Counted from the stretch's first letter, positions 8,240-17,218 are shown. The stretch is 38,012 nucleotides of DNA from Bryobacterales bacterium (GCA_003163855.1 PLRJ01000082.1:1-38012), one strand, 5' to 3'. The notes: generated from the letters alone by a model not told the origin. A program made the numbers and translations.

Positions 8240-8683
8240 TTGGCAACGCTACTGCATCCACCAAGCATTCCAGGTTATTCCTTCGACCAGGCTCCCGATT
8301 TGACAAAACCGGCGGAGCGTGAACGGCTGAGTACGAGCGCTATCAAGGCGTTTGTGAAGATCGCGGAGAAGTGGGACTTGAATGAGGCGCAGGCGCGGGG
8401 TTTGCTGGGGGGGATAGCGTCTTCCACCTATCACGCGTGGAGGACACAGCCGGAGGGTAAGAAGTTGGATCAGGACGCGCTGATGCGGATTTCCCTGGTG
8501 ATTGGCATCTACAAGGCGTTGAACATCTACTTTGGCAAGCCTTGGGCGGATCGCTGGGTGACGCTGGCAAACCGCGGGCCGATGTTTTCGGGTAATGCGC
8601 CAGTTGAGTATATGCTGCGGCAAGGGCAGCCGGGAATGATGCAGGTTCGGCGCATGCTGGATAGCTGGCGCGGCGGACGTTGA
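8240..8683 (+). CDS. Xre/MbcA/ParS-type antitoxin (DUF2384)
   Basis: This is a 147-residue antitoxin partner of the RES-domain toxin downstream. An N-terminal helix-turn-helix-like half (TKPAERERLSTSAIKAFVKI..WDLNEAQARGLLG) is followed by the DUF2384/toxin-binding region (ISLVIGIYKALNIYFG..ADRWVTLANRGPMFSGNAPVEYML), typical of MbcA/Xre antitoxins. These bind the toxin active site with their C-terminus and often repress their own operon. The start is TTG at 8240 with a GGAAACGAGA stretch 9 bases upstream. The stop overlaps the toxin start as TTGA, so translation is coupled. Confidence 0.85.
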   Translation: MATLLHPPSIPGYSFDQAPDLTKPAERERLSTSAIKAFVKIAEKWDLNEAQARGLLGGIASSTYHAWRTQPEGKKLDQDALMRISLVIGIYKALNIYFGKPWADRWVTLANRGPMFSGNAPVEYMLRQGQPGMMQVRRMLDSWRGGR

Positions 8684-9396
8684 AGCCGCCGCTTCGCCGT
8701 TTTAGTTGCAGCGGGTTTCATCGGCTGATTCCGTCCCGCTACAGCGAATGGGGCACTGTTCTGGCCGACATCACGGACGGCATCAAGATGCTGGAAGATA
8801 TTGTGATGCTGGACGGTGCGACTAACGACCGCGTGCAGGGTGAACAGCAGGGGCTCAGCGGCATCAGCACGTATGAGCTGGTCTATGGTATTCCGAATTC
8901 GCACATCGTCAATGCGGCGTTCACGCATACCAGCGATGCCGGTTCGCGCTTTAACGATCACGCACGCGGCGGCTGGTATGCGGCCGGTGAGTTGGAGACA
9001 TCAATTGCTGAAGTTGCGTTTCACAAGGCCAGGCGCTTGCGCGAGATTGTTGTCCCCGATCTTCCGGAGAACCGGCCAGACCGAGAGACTTCCACTTTCG
9101 ATGATTGGCTGGCGGATTTTGAGGCGGCGTTTCATGTGTTAGCGCCAGCCAAGAATTTTGCGAAGTATCTTGAGGCGGGCCCCATACCTCAGTGCTATGC
9201 CGCTTCGCAGCAGTTAGCGCGGGAGTTGATCGGCGACCAGTCGAATGGTCTGGTGTATCCAAGCGTTCGACGCAAAGGCGCGCGTTGCCTGGTGTGCTTC
9301 CGACCGGCGCTGGTCTACAATCCGCGACTGGGCGAGAGGATTGAGCTGGAGTTCGTTGCCACTAAGACAGGCTACAAACATCAGGTACGCCGCTGA
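8680..9396 (+). CDS. RES-domain toxin (MbcT-like NAD-degrading)
   Basis: This 238-residue RES family protein is named after conserved Arg, Glu and Ser. Visible elements are HRLIPSRYSEW with the Arg, GSRFND, WYAAGELETSIAEVAFH with the Glu, and NGLVYPSVRRKGARCLVCFRP with the Ser. Characterised members degrade NAD+ (MbcT is an NAD+ phosphorylase), which stops growth until the antitoxin binds. The start is a TTG at 8680 overlapping the antitoxin stop codon by four bases, a typical type II toxin-antitoxin arrangement. It is slightly longer than many RES toxins because of an N-terminal region around residues 20-65. Activity is inferred from family membership. Confidence 0.87.
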   Translation: MKPPLRRFSCSGFHRLIPSRYSEWGTVLADITDGIKMLEDIVMLDGATNDRVQGEQQGLSGISTYELVYGIPNSHIVNAAFTHTSDAGSRFNDHARGGWYAAGELETSIAEVAFHKARRLREIVVPDLPENRPDRETSTFDDWLADFEAAFHVLAPAKNFAKYLEAGPIPQCYAASQQLARELIGDQSNGLVYPSVRRKGARCLVCFRPALVYNPRLGERIELEFVATKTGYKHQVRR

Positions 9397-9432
9397 GACT
9401 TCCCGGAACGTCCGGGCACTGCGCTTTCGCGG

Positions 9433-9814
9433 ATGCAACAATACGATGCCGCGCTGAAGAACGTTCTCACGCGCGGGAACTCTGGTTTTCTGTCGAGACT
9501 GATGGGAGTTGTATTTTGGCGAGCCGGCGATGAGAATGGAGAGCCGGATTGGCGCAAGTGGACTGTCGTTCGAGGTCCGAATGGTGGATATATGGAGCTT
9601 GGACGGCGATCCCTTGCTGGAGAGCGAGATCCTGGATGACCATATGGTTCGCATTTTGGCGCGGCAAGCGGATACGCGGCGTGCGGTCCGCAGGGTCTCA
9701 GAGAAAATTGCTGTTAGCGGTTCGGAGCGTCGAGCCAAGGCATTGGCGGCGTTGATGCTGCTGGCTGGGTTGCGCAGTCTGGCTGGTTTTATAAAAGAGA
9801 TGTGCCGATTTTGA
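9433..9814 (+). pseudogene. Remnant of an Rpn-like/PD-(D/E)XK family gene
   Basis: The start (MQQYDAALKNVLTRGNSGF) and the end (YFGEPAMRMES, then LDGDPLLESEILDDHMVRILAR, then a LMLLAGLR helix) match the beginning and end of a protein family common in Acidobacteria and related to Rpn nucleases. They lie in different frames and join at about 9505. The central part, which carries the nuclease residues in intact members, is missing. This fits an internal deletion with a frameshift. Family recognition is from memory of the pattern. The decayed gene sits directly behind the toxin-antitoxin pair, as is common in accessory DNA. Confidence 0.6.
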
Positions 9815-9853
9815 CCGAAATTGTGGATCACGGAATTTTGCTACCATAGCGCC

Positions 9854-10738
9854 ATGGCCCGCTTATTGATAGGGATTACCGTCTTCGCTCTACTTGCTAT
9901 GTCCGCCCAACCCACCAGCTACTCCGATAGCATCCGCGCCTGGCAGGCACATCGCGATGAAGGGCTGCGCGCGCCGGATAGCTGGCTTACTTTGGTGGGT
10001 CTGTTCTGGCTGAAGCAGGGTGACAACACCATCGGTGCGGCAAGCAGCAATGACTTTGTGTTGCCGAGCCATTCGGCGCCGGAGCATGTGGGAAAGCTTC
10101 ATCTGGCGGGCGACAAGATTGAGTTTATCCCGGCGACGGCTGATTTGGGGGCGCCTCGAACCTTGCGCTATGACGGCGAAAAGCCGAGCGTGGTGAAGGC
10201 CGGCAGCGTTTCGTTCTTCATCATTAAGCGAGGCGATCAGTTTGCGGTGCGCGCCAAAGATTCGGAAAGTCCGGTGCTGAAGCACTTCACCGGGATGCAG
10301 TATTTCCCCATCAATCCGGCGTTCCATTTTGAGGCAACGCTGATTCCGGATGTAAAGAAGATCCCGATTTCGAATGTTCTCGGCAAGACGGAAGAGGAGG
10401 AGAGCCCAGGGTTTGTGGAATTTACGTACGCGGGCAAGCAGTATCGCCTCCGGCCGATTTACGAAGGCAAAGGAGCGCAGAAGACGCTGTACTTCCTGTT
10501 TAAGGACCTGACGAATGCGACGTCTACTTACCAGGCAGGGCGCATGCTGAATACGCCTTTGCCGAAAGACGGCAAGGTGGATCTGGATTTCAACCGGTCG
10601 TACAACCCGCCGTGTACTTTCACGCCTTATGCCACATGCCCGCTACCTCCGAAGGAGAATCGGCTCGACCTTGCAGTGGAAGCTGGTGAGAAGCGTTATG
10701 GTTCCGGACACGCGGAATTTCCGGACGTGACCCGTTAA
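9854..10738 (+). CDS. DUF1684 family secreted protein
   Basis: This 294-residue protein begins with a signal peptide (MARLLIGITVFALLAMSAQP). The body shows DUF1684 features: the early WLTLVGLFWLKQGDNTIG motif, FFIIKRGDQFAVRAKD, and the C-terminal DLDFNRSYNPPCTFTPYATCPLPPKEN region with two cysteines. The molecular role of this family is not known to me. It is thought to act outside the cytoplasm because of the signal peptide. I chose ATG 9854 because the signal peptide starts there. An in-frame start at 9821 adds 11 residues of no character. It ends six bases before rluD. Confidence 0.88.
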   Translation: MARLLIGITVFALLAMSAQPTSYSDSIRAWQAHRDEGLRAPDSWLTLVGLFWLKQGDNTIGAASSNDFVLPSHSAPEHVGKLHLAGDKIEFIPATADLGAPRTLRYDGEKPSVVKAGSVSFFIIKRGDQFAVRAKDSESPVLKHFTGMQYFPINPAFHFEATLIPDVKKIPISNVLGKTEEEESPGFVEFTYAGKQYRLRPIYEGKGAQKTLYFLFKDLTNATSTYQAGRMLNTPLPKDGKVDLDFNRSYNPPCTFTPYATCPLPPKENRLDLAVEAGEKRYGSGHAEFPDVTR

Positions 10739-10744
10739 ATCTAA

Positions 10745-11668
10745 ATGGTCCTGATTGCGGACGCGGCCGATGCCGGCAAGCGCCTGGATTCGTTTGTGCA
10801 TGAACGGTTGCCTAAGTACAGCCGGTCGCGGGTGCAGGGGTGGATTAAAGAGAATCTCGTACAGGTGAATGGAGCAGCGGCGCGCGCGTCGTATGCGCTG
10901 CGCGGCAGCGAAACCATCGATCTTCAACCGGCGGAAATGGTGCCGTTGAAAGCCGAAGCTGAAGATATCCCGCTGCAGATTCTTTACGAAGATGAAGACG
11001 TCATCGTCATCGACAAGGCGGCCGGTATGGTGGTTCATGCTGGGGCGGGCCATCGCGACGGCACGCTGGTGAATGCCTTATTGCATCACTTCGAGAGTTT
11101 ATCGAGCGTGAATGGCGAACTGCGGCCGGGCATTGTTCACCGGTTGGACCGTCAGACCAGCGGCGTGCTGGTGGTGGCTCGCACGGATGCTGCGCACCAG
11201 GCGCTGGCGGCGCAGTTTCAAAGCCGCGAGGTGGAGAAGATCTATCTGGCGCTGGCGCACGGGCGCATGGAACAGATTACGGGCAGAATCACCACGCCGA
11301 TTGTGCGCGACCCTGTTCGCCGTACCCGAATGGCTGCGAGCCGCGTCGGCAAGGGGCGTGCGGCACTCACTGAATATCGCCTTTTGGAGCAATTCCCGCT
11401 GCTGAGTTACTTAGAGATCAAGATCGGCACTGGGCGTACGCATCAGATTCGGGTGCATCTGTCGAGCGTGCGGCATCCGGTTTATGGCGACCGCCTTTAT
11501 GGCGCACCGGCATCCATTGCCGGCTTTCCCAAGCTGGATCGGTTCTTTCTGCATGCGCATAGGCTGACCTTCCGGTCGCCATCAACGGGAGAAATAATCA
11601 CGGTGGAAAGTCCGCTGCCGGAAGAGTTGGTGGACGTTTTGGAAAAGGTCCGCGAGAGCGCCGGATAG
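10745..11668 (+). CDS. rluD: RluA-family 23S rRNA pseudouridine synthase (RluD-like)
   Basis: This 307-residue enzyme isomerises uridine to pseudouridine in RNA. An N-terminal S4 RNA-binding domain (AGKRLDSFVHERLPKYSRSRVQGWI) precedes the catalytic domain. The active-site Asp is D135 in GIVHRLDRQTSGVLVVA. Further conserved segments are IKIGTGRTHQIRVHL and RHPVYGDRLYG. RluD modifies 23S rRNA helix 69. The presence of the S4 domain and the length favour RluD over RluA or RluC, but this is by resemblance. It starts six bases after the DUF1684 gene and ends just before the VWA gene, so the three may share a transcript. Confidence 0.92.
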   Translation: MVLIADAADAGKRLDSFVHERLPKYSRSRVQGWIKENLVQVNGAAARASYALRGSETIDLQPAEMVPLKAEAEDIPLQILYEDEDVIVIDKAAGMVVHAGAGHRDGTLVNALLHHFESLSSVNGELRPGIVHRLDRQTSGVLVVARTDAAHQALAAQFQSREVEKIYLALAHGRMEQITGRITTPIVRDPVRRTRMAASRVGKGRAALTEYRLLEQFPLLSYLEIKIGTGRTHQIRVHLSSVRHPVYGDRLYGAPASIAGFPKLDRFFLHAHRLTFRSPSTGEIITVESPLPEELVDVLEKVRESAG

Positions 11669-11684
11669 AATGGTGGCACATCAG

Positions 11685-12626
11685 ATGAAGTTTGCTGCCT
11701 TATCCATTATGGCCGTCGTGCTGGCTGGCGCCGTCACGCTTGGCAGACCGCAACAGCCCGCCCCCGCGCAGGACGAATCGGGCACGTTCCGGTCGGAAAT
11801 TACTCGCGTCAACATGCTGTTTACCGTGACCGACAAAAGAGGCCACTTCGTAACAGACCTGACCAGGGGCGACTTCACGGTGGCCGAGAACAAGAAGCCG
11901 CAAGAGATTCTGGAGTTTACGGCGGAAAGCGATTTGCCGCTGCGGTTGGCGATCCTGATTGATACCAGCGGCAGCATTACCGATCGTTTTCATTTTCAGC
12001 AGGAGGCCGCCGACAACTTTGTCCACGGTGTCATGCGGCAGCAGGATAAAGCGGCGGTGATTGCGTTTGATAGCTCGGCTGAGCTGGTGGCGGATTTAAC
12101 AAACGACATCGGGGTGCTGGAAAAGGCGATACGCGAGCTGCGTCCCGGCGGCGGAACAGCGCTCTACGATGCTATCTACTTTGGCTGCAAAGAACGGTTG
12201 ATGAAAGATCAGCCGATGTACAAGTACCGGCGCGCGATGGTAATTCTGAGCGACGGCACGGACAACGCGAGCCGCTATAGCCGCGAGCAGGCGCTGGAGA
12301 TGGCGCAGCGGGCGGATACTGTGATTTACACGATTTCGACCAATATCAGCCACATTGAAACCGACGGCGACAAGGTGATGCATTACTTTGCCGATCAGAC
12401 CGGCGGCACGGCGTTCTTTCCGTTTGAAGCGAAGGACTTGAATCAATCGTTCGAGAACATTGCGAACGAGCTTCGGCATCAGTACAACTTGTTTTATCGT
12501 CCTGAGCCCTTGAAGAATGATGGACTTTACCACCGGGTTCAAATCAGCGTGAGGGGGCGTAAGGATTTGATAGTTCACGCGCGCAAGGGATACTATGCGC
12601 GGCGCGATGTAGTCGCGGGCACGTAG
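11685..12626 (+). CDS. Secreted VWA-domain protein, acidobacterial VWFA type
   Basis: This protein of about 313 residues has a signal peptide (MKFAALSIMAVVLAGAVTLG), an N-terminal beta-rich region (VTDKRGHFVTDLTRGDFTVAENK) typical of the acidobacterial 'VWFA-related' family, and a von Willebrand A domain. The MIDAS metal site is visible as LIDTSGSITD, with a later GGGTALYDAIYFG loop and ILSDGTDNASRY. The C-terminus (YYARRDVVAGT) ends the repeat-like RKGYYA motif that many of these proteins share. The role is probably adhesion or protein-protein contact outside the cell. The family is greatly expanded in Acidobacteria. An ATG at 11670 would add five residues. It may be co-transcribed with rluD. 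Confidence 0.88.
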   Translation: MKFAALSIMAVVLAGAVTLGRPQQPAPAQDESGTFRSEITRVNMLFTVTDKRGHFVTDLTRGDFTVAENKKPQEILEFTAESDLPLRLAILIDTSGSITDRFHFQQEAADNFVHGVMRQQDKAAVIAFDSSAELVADLTNDIGVLEKAIRELRPGGGTALYDAIYFGCKERLMKDQPMYKYRRAMVILSDGTDNASRYSREQALEMAQRADTVIYTISTNISHIETDGDKVMHYFADQTGGTAFFPFEAKDLNQSFENIANELRHQYNLFYRPEPLKNDGLYHRVQISVRGRKDLIVHARKGYYARRDVVAGT

Positions 12627-12654
12627 AGATTTACGCAATCGTCAGATAAAACAA

Positions 12655-12683
12655 TCCACATCGCAATTGTTTGGAGATATACT
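12655..12683 (+). promoter_or_regulatory. Candidate recA promoter
   Basis: TCCACA (-35-like, four of six) and TATACT (-10, five of six) are separated by 17 bases, about 60 bases before the recA start. I found no LexA-type box of the GAAC-N4-GTTC or CTGT-N8-ACAG form in this gap, so SOS control is not apparent. Confidence 0.4.
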
Positions 12684-12742
12684 AAGAGCACTCCCCCAGC
12701 AGCTGCATAATTGCGGCCGCCCCGTGCCTTGAAAGGAACATT

Positions 12743-13816
12743 ATGGACGAAAAAGAACGCGCTCGGACACTGACGGCTACCCTCGGCCAGATTGAGAAGC
12801 AGTTTGGTAAGGGCTCCATTTTGCGCCTTGGCGCGAAGGAGGCGATTGTTCCTGTATCGTCCATTTCCAGCGGGTCCATTTCTGTTGATTACGCACTAGG
12901 CGTAGGGGGCTTTCCGCGCGGGCGTATTTGCGAGATTTACGGGCCGGAATCGTCGGGGAAAACAACGCTGGCCCTGCAGGCTATTGCCGAAGCTCAGAAA
13001 CTTGGCGGGATGGCGGCGTTCATCGACGTGGAGCATGCGCTGGATCCCATCTATGCCAAGGCTTTAGGAGTGGACACGGACAATCTGCTGGTTTCGCAGC
13101 CCGACTTTGCCGAACAGGCGCTGGAGATCACCAACGCGCTGATTTCCTCCGGGTCAATTGACGTGCTGGTGGTGGATTCAGTGGCGGCGCTGGTGCCAAA
13201 GGCTGAGTTAGACGGCGAAATGGGCGATTCGCATATGGGCGTGCAGGCGCGCCTGATGTCGCAGGCGATGCGCAAACTGACCGGTACGGTGGCCAAGTCG
13301 AATACCTGTTTGATTTTCATCAATCAGATTCGCGAAAAGATTGGCGTGATGTTCGGCAATCCGGAAACGACCAGCGGCGGCCGGGCTTTGAAGTTTTATT
13401 CGTCCGTCCGCATCGACATTCGCCGTATTGCAGCTATTAAAGACGGCGACGTGGTGACCGGCAACCGGACCAAGGTCAAAGTGGTGAAGAATAAGGTCGC
13501 GCCGCCTTTCCGGGAGGCCGAGTTCGACATTATTTATGGTGAAGGCATCTCACGTGAGGGCGACCTGCTGGATCTGGGAGCGGTGCATAACGTTGTAGAG
13601 AAGAGCGGCTCGTGGTTCAGTTACAAGGGCGAGCGCATTGGCCAAGGGCGGGAAAATGCGCGGACGTTTCTGAAGGAAAATCCCGATTTTCGGACTCGGA
13701 TTGATGCTGAGTTAAGGAAGGCTTTGGGTTTCGGTAAAGTTTCGGCGGGTGAGACAGAAATCGCTCCTGGACCCACGCCGATTGATGCAGTGAAGACAGC
13801 GTCGGCGAAGCGCTAA
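12743..13816 (+). CDS. recA: Recombinase RecA
   Basis: The protein has 357 residues and is full length. It polymerises on single-stranded DNA, pairs homologous strands and promotes LexA cleavage. Walker A GPESSGKT is at residues 67-74. The family signature segments [30 protein letters not shown] and [25 protein letters not shown] are intact. The C-terminus is less acidic than in E. coli. An AAAGGA sequence precedes the ATG by six to seven bases. It is monocistronic as far as the sequence shows. Neither recX nor lexA is adjacent. Confidence 0.98.
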   Translation: MDEKERARTLTATLGQIEKQFGKGSILRLGAKEAIVPVSSISSGSISVDYALGVGGFPRGRICEIYGPESSGKTTLALQAIAEAQKLGGMAAFIDVEHALDPIYAKALGVDTDNLLVSQPDFAEQALEITNALISSGSIDVLVVDSVAALVPKAELDGEMGDSHMGVQARLMSQAMRKLTGTVAKSNTCLIFINQIREKIGVMFGNPETTSGGRALKFYSSVRIDIRRIAAIKDGDVVTGNRTKVKVVKNKVAPPFREAEFDIIYGEGISREGDLLDLGAVHNVVEKSGSWFSYKGERIGQGRENARTFLKENPDFRTRIDAELRKALGFGKVSAGETEIAPGPTPIDAVKTASAKR

Positions 13817-13874
13817 TCATTGCTAATCATTATTGTTGCCATCCATCAAGGCGGCGTCGGCATCACTGATACCG

Positions 13875-14093
13875 ATGGATCACACACTTACTGAAACACA
13901 AACCTGGCCAGATCTATTGATTGGCCTGTACGATAAATTGACCGGCCGCGGCGCTGAGATCACCTATGAGTTCAAGAACCTGGAGATTCAGGTTCCAAGT
14001 TCCGCATCGGAGAGCGCTGTTCACGCTCCCTGGAAGATTTCCGGGGTGGTAAAAATCCGTACACAAGATGAAAAGACTGCTGCCCGTTCTTGA
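13875..14093 (+). CDS. Small hypothetical protein
   Basis: This 72-residue protein (MDHTLTETQTWPDLLIGLYD..) has a short amphipathic N-terminal helix followed by beta-like segments (GAEITYEFKNLEIQV, WKISGVVKIRT). I do not recognise the family. It overlaps the next small gene by 26 bases in another frame. The two proteins look related in length and strand-rich character and may form a pair. An in-frame start at 13833 is possible but the added residues look random. No clear ribosome binding site was found. Confidence 0.5.
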   Translation: MDHTLTETQTWPDLLIGLYDKLTGRGAEITYEFKNLEIQVPSSASESAVHAPWKISGVVKIRTQDEKTAARS

Positions 14094-14280
14094 TCTGGAT
14101 TTGCAGATTGAGCATGAGGGACATCGGCTTGCACTACAGGGGTCAGGCCGGCAGTTTGTGGCTAAGTTTCAGAGTCTAAGGGCTTTAATCCATTTTGGAT
14201 TGCGTGTCTGGCCCTTCCGAAAGTTGGCGCCCGCAAGTTTGCGGCTGCGCATCGAGTGGAAGGGCCGCCGCCTTTCGTAA
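14068..14280 (+). CDS. Small hypothetical protein
   Basis: This 70-residue protein (MKRLLPVLDLDLQIEHEGHRL..) is probably strand-rich, with a basic middle and C-terminus (LRVWPFRKLAPASLRLRIEWKGRRLS). The family is unknown. Its ATG lies inside the end of the preceding small gene, suggesting translational coupling. An alternative is that both are parts of one frameshifted gene. The junction shows no obvious slippery run, so I keep them separate. Confidence 0.45.
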   Translation: MKRLLPVLDLDLQIEHEGHRLALQGSGRQFVAKFQSLRALIHFGLRVWPFRKLAPASLRLRIEWKGRRLS

Positions 14281-14375
14281 CACATTTTTCGCAAATCCCC
14301 CTATCGCGCTTTTCTCTGATAACCTGAGAAGTTGGAGGAGTGCGTCACGCGCTATCCCCCTGAAGGTGTTCTCAA

Positions 14376-14942
14376 ATGGAATCTGAAAACGATAGCGTTA
14401 ATGGTGTGTCTGATGGGGCTCACTTGGCTGATGTGAGCGAAGCGAAAGCCGCTGGTACCAGCGTGCAAGATGCGGCCGGGTTGATAGCCGAAGCCCACGC
14501 GGAGCGCGACCGGATCGCCAAGGACAAGGCGGAAATACAGGATCTTTTGCAGCGGCGACAGGCCGAGTTTGAGAATTTCCGCCGGCGCAGCGAGCGCGAG
14601 CGCGGTGAGTTGCTGGAATTTGCGTCCATGGACACGGTGAAAGCACTGCTGCCGGTGCTGGACGACTTTGAACGTGCGCTCAAAGTGGAAAGCGCCGATT
14701 CCGAATATGCCCGCGGCATGGAATTGATTTATCAGCGTTTTTATGAAGCGCTGAAGCGGCTTGGTCTGGAGCCGATCTCGGCTGAAGTACCTTTATTTAA
14801 TCCGCACATACACCACGCGGTTGAGATGGTAGATACTAAAGATCACCCCGACCAGACTATTCTGGAGGAATATCAACACGGATATTACTTCAAGGGAAGG
14901 CTGCTTCGTCCGGCCATGGTGAAGGTAGCCGTTAACCAGTAA
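14376..14942 (+). CDS. grpE: Nucleotide exchange factor GrpE
   Basis: This 188-residue protein releases ADP from DnaK. A long N-terminal coiled coil (about 35-85: ERDRIAKDKAEIQDLLQRRQ) includes the family pattern AEFENFRRRSERER. It is followed by the four-helix region (LLPVLDDFERALK) and the C-terminal beta domain that contacts DnaK (PLFNPHIHHAV, HGYYFKGRLLRPAMVKV). It is followed by dnaJ after 31 bases, and the two probably form an operon. dnaK itself is not in the window. No HrcA CIRCE element was found upstream. Confidence 0.96.
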   Translation: MESENDSVNGVSDGAHLADVSEAKAAGTSVQDAAGLIAEAHAERDRIAKDKAEIQDLLQRRQAEFENFRRRSERERGELLEFASMDTVKALLPVLDDFERALKVESADSEYARGMELIYQRFYEALKRLGLEPISAEVPLFNPHIHHAVEMVDTKDHPDQTILEEYQHGYYFKGRLLRPAMVKVAVNQ

Positions 14943-14973
14943 CGAGCGCGGTAAAAGGAAGAATTCGACGTAG

Positions 14974-16095
14974 ATGAGTGTGGCCAAACGGGATTACTAT
15001 GAAATCCTCAGCGTCTCTCGCGATTGCGACGAGCAAACGCTTAAGGGCGCTTACCGGAAATTAGCGCTGCAGTATCACCCCGATAGAAATCCGAACAATC
15101 TGGAGGCCGAGGAGCGCTTTAAAGAAGCGGCCGAGGCTTACGCGGTTCTTAGCGACGCCAACAAACGGGCAGCTTACGACCGCTTCGGTCACCAGGGTGT
15201 AAATGGGGCTTCCGGCGGCGGGTTCGACGAGTCGGCGTTTGCCGATTTCGGCGATATTTTGGGCGATCTATTCGGCCTGGGTGACATGTTCGGGCAGCGG
15301 CGCGGCGGCCGTTCGCGCGTGGTACGCGGCGAGGACATTCGCTACGACCTTGAGATCAGTTTTGAGAGCTCTATGCGGGGGATGTCGGCCGATCTGCTAA
15401 TTCCGCGCATGGAGGCGTGTACCAAGTGCATGGGCAGCGGCGCTGAGCCGAACGGCGGTCTGGTGACTTGTACGGTTTGCGGCGGGCGCGGCGAAGTTCT
15501 TTATCAGCAGAGTTTCCTTTCTATCCGCAAGACCTGCCCTACGTGCGGCGGGCGCGGACGGGTGATCCGGCAGGCCTGCGGGCAGTGCCGCGGCGAGGGC
15601 TTCCACAAGGTGGAGAAGAAGCTGAAGGTGAACATCCCGGCCGGGGTGGACACCGGAACGCGTTTACGGCTGGCGGGCGAGGGAAATCCTGGTCCGGCCG
15701 GCAGCCAGCCGGGTGATCTGTACGTGGTGGTGAAGGTGATTGAGCATCCGGTGTTTGAACGCCGCGAGAACGACCTTCACTGCACGCTGCCGATTAACGT
15801 GGCGCAAGCGGTGCTGGGCGCCGAGATCGAGATTGAAACGCTGGATGGTCCGCAAGTGATTAAAGTGCCGGAAGGCACGCAGCCGGGCGAACAGTTCCGG
15901 TTGCGCAGCCTGGGTGTTCCGCTGTTGAACAGCCGGGCTCGCGGCGATCTTTTCGTGCACCTGGAAGTACAGATACCGACCAAGCTAAGCCGGGAACAGC
16001 GGAAAATGTTTGAGCAGCTTGGCGAAATGCTGCCCACCGATAACATGCCGCACGAGAAGAGCGTCTTCGATAAAGTGCGCGACTTCTTTGGTTAA
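14974..16095 (+). CDS. dnaJ: Chaperone DnaJ
   Basis: This 373-residue type I DnaJ stimulates DnaK ATPase and delivers unfolded proteins. The J domain (residues 4-70) contains HPD in LQYHPDRNP. A Gly/Phe region follows (GGGFDESAFADFGDILGDLFGLG). Four zinc motifs CTKCMGSG, CTVCGGRG, CPTCGGRG and CGQCRGEG form the two zinc sites. The C-terminal substrate-binding domains and dimerisation end are complete. It has AAAGGAAG 13-20 bases before the ATG. It is downstream of grpE and converges on the metallo-beta-lactamase-fold gene, with only 12 bases between the stops. Confidence 0.97.
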   Translation: MSVAKRDYYEILSVSRDCDEQTLKGAYRKLALQYHPDRNPNNLEAEERFKEAAEAYAVLSDANKRAAYDRFGHQGVNGASGGGFDESAFADFGDILGDLFGLGDMFGQRRGGRSRVVRGEDIRYDLEISFESSMRGMSADLLIPRMEACTKCMGSGAEPNGGLVTCTVCGGRGEVLYQQSFLSIRKTCPTCGGRGRVIRQACGQCRGEGFHKVEKKLKVNIPAGVDTGTRLRLAGEGNPGPAGSQPGDLYVVVKVIEHPVFERRENDLHCTLPINVAQAVLGAEIEIETLDGPQVIKVPEGTQPGEQFRLRSLGVPLLNSRARGDLFVHLEVQIPTKLSREQRKMFEQLGEMLPTDNMPHEKSVFDKVRDFFG

Positions 16096-16107
16096 CGCTT
16101 CGCGGGG

Positions 16108-17124
16108 CTAGTGCAGCGCCGGATAGGTTTTTGAGAATTTGTTGCGCGGATTGTAAACTTCAAAGCTGCCGTCTTCGTGCGCGGTGACTTTCAGGTAAAA
16201 GCCGGTATCCGCTTCGGTCACATTAGCGATGAAGGGATCAGTAGTGTTATGCTCGCTTCCGCCGGCATCGGCGAAGTGCAATTGCCAGATATCCTGCAAA
16301 GCCGGTGAAGACTTGAGGATGTCGAAAGTGGTGGCGGCGCCGCCTTTTTTCGATCCGTTATCCATGATGGCCACGCGCGGCTGCAGAGCGTGAACCAGCG
16401 CTGGACTGTTGCTCTGGTCGAGGCCGTGATGAGAAACGATGAAGATATCGGCTTTGCCAAGTTTGTTGTTGGGGCACATCAGGTCGAGTTCTTTGTCCCA
16501 GGTTAAATCGCCCAGATCGACGATTCGCAGAGCGCCAAACTTGATGAACATGCCGATGGAACGGGCGTTTTCCGACGGGTCGGTGGCTTTAGGTTGCACA
16601 TCTGCGCAGGCCTGGTTCGGTTGGCCGGCGCCGGCCAGCGGATGGTCGATCACATTGCCGTCGGCGCTGACGAAGGTTACATCCAAGCCTTTGATGGGCA
16701 GCGTTTCGCCTGGTTTTGCCAGGATGTGATTCGCACTGGCGATGGCCGTTTGGTACTCCGAGTAAAGCGATTCCGTGGCCTTTGATGTTTCGCGATTAGG
16801 GCCGTGATCGACAAAGGTGCCGACCTGCATCTTCTGCGCCAGTTGCGGGACGCCGCCGACGTGGTCGGTGTGATAGTGCGTGATGAGGACGTAGTCGATT
16901 TTCTTAATCTTGGCCAGCTTGGCGGCGGCGACAATGCGGTTGGCGTCGCGGAAGGCGTTGTAGCCCCAGCCCGTGTCTACAAGTAACGATTGGCCGGACG
17001 GTGTCACGAACAGGGTGGATTGGCCACCTTCGACGTCGATGAAGAAAATCTCGAGCGCCTTTTCCGCAGCCTGCGAAGAAGGGATGAAGAAGAGTAAAGA
17101 GAACAAGATGCAAAGGACGCGCAT
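16108..17124 (-). CDS. Secreted ComEC-type metallo-beta-lactamase-fold hydrolase
   Basis: This 338-residue protein has a signal peptide (MRVLCILFSLLFFIPSSQA) and a metallo-beta-lactamase fold. The metal ligands are in ITHYHTDHVGG (HxHxDH), with a further Asp in VDLGDLTWD and the distal His in VSHHGLDQS. Opening residues IFFIDVEGGQSTLFVTPSGQSLLVDTG match the ComEC C-terminal nuclease-like subfamily (COG2333). The substrate is unknown. A role in periplasmic phosphodiester or nucleic-acid hydrolysis is possible by family. I chose ATG 17124 for the signal peptide. An upstream in-frame ATG at 17217 would place 31 odd residues before it. Confidence 0.83.
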   Translation of the reverse strand: MRVLCILFSLLFFIPSSQAAEKALEIFFIDVEGGQSTLFVTPSGQSLLVDTGWGYNAFRDANRIVAAAKLAKIKKIDYVLITHYHTDHVGGVPQLAQKMQVGTFVDHGPNRETSKATESLYSEYQTAIASANHILAKPGETLPIKGLDVTFVSADGNVIDHPLAGAGQPNQACADVQPKATDPSENARSIGMFIKFGALRIVDLGDLTWDKELDLMCPNNKLGKADIFIVSHHGLDQSNSPALVHALQPRVAIMDNGSKKGGAATTFDILKSSPALQDIWQLHFADAGGSEHNTTDPFIANVTEADTGFYLKVTAHEDGSFEVYNPRNKFSKTYPALH

Positions 17125-17218
17125 GAGGCTGATCCTATCATCTGTTCCGGAGACGTCAGTGGAACATCGCTTTGGCAATTGCGTAAGCTCTAATACAAGA
17201 TAATGGAGAATCTCCACG

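Noticed and set aside
12627..12742. A LexA/SOS box upstream of recA
   Set aside because: No GAAC-N4-GTTC or CTGT-N8-ACAG motif was found; only a plain promoter-like pair is present.
14281..14375. Heat-shock sigma or CIRCE element before grpE
   Set aside because: A CCCCCTAT string resembles a sigma32 -10 element, but no matching -35 is placed correctly and there is no CIRCE repeat.
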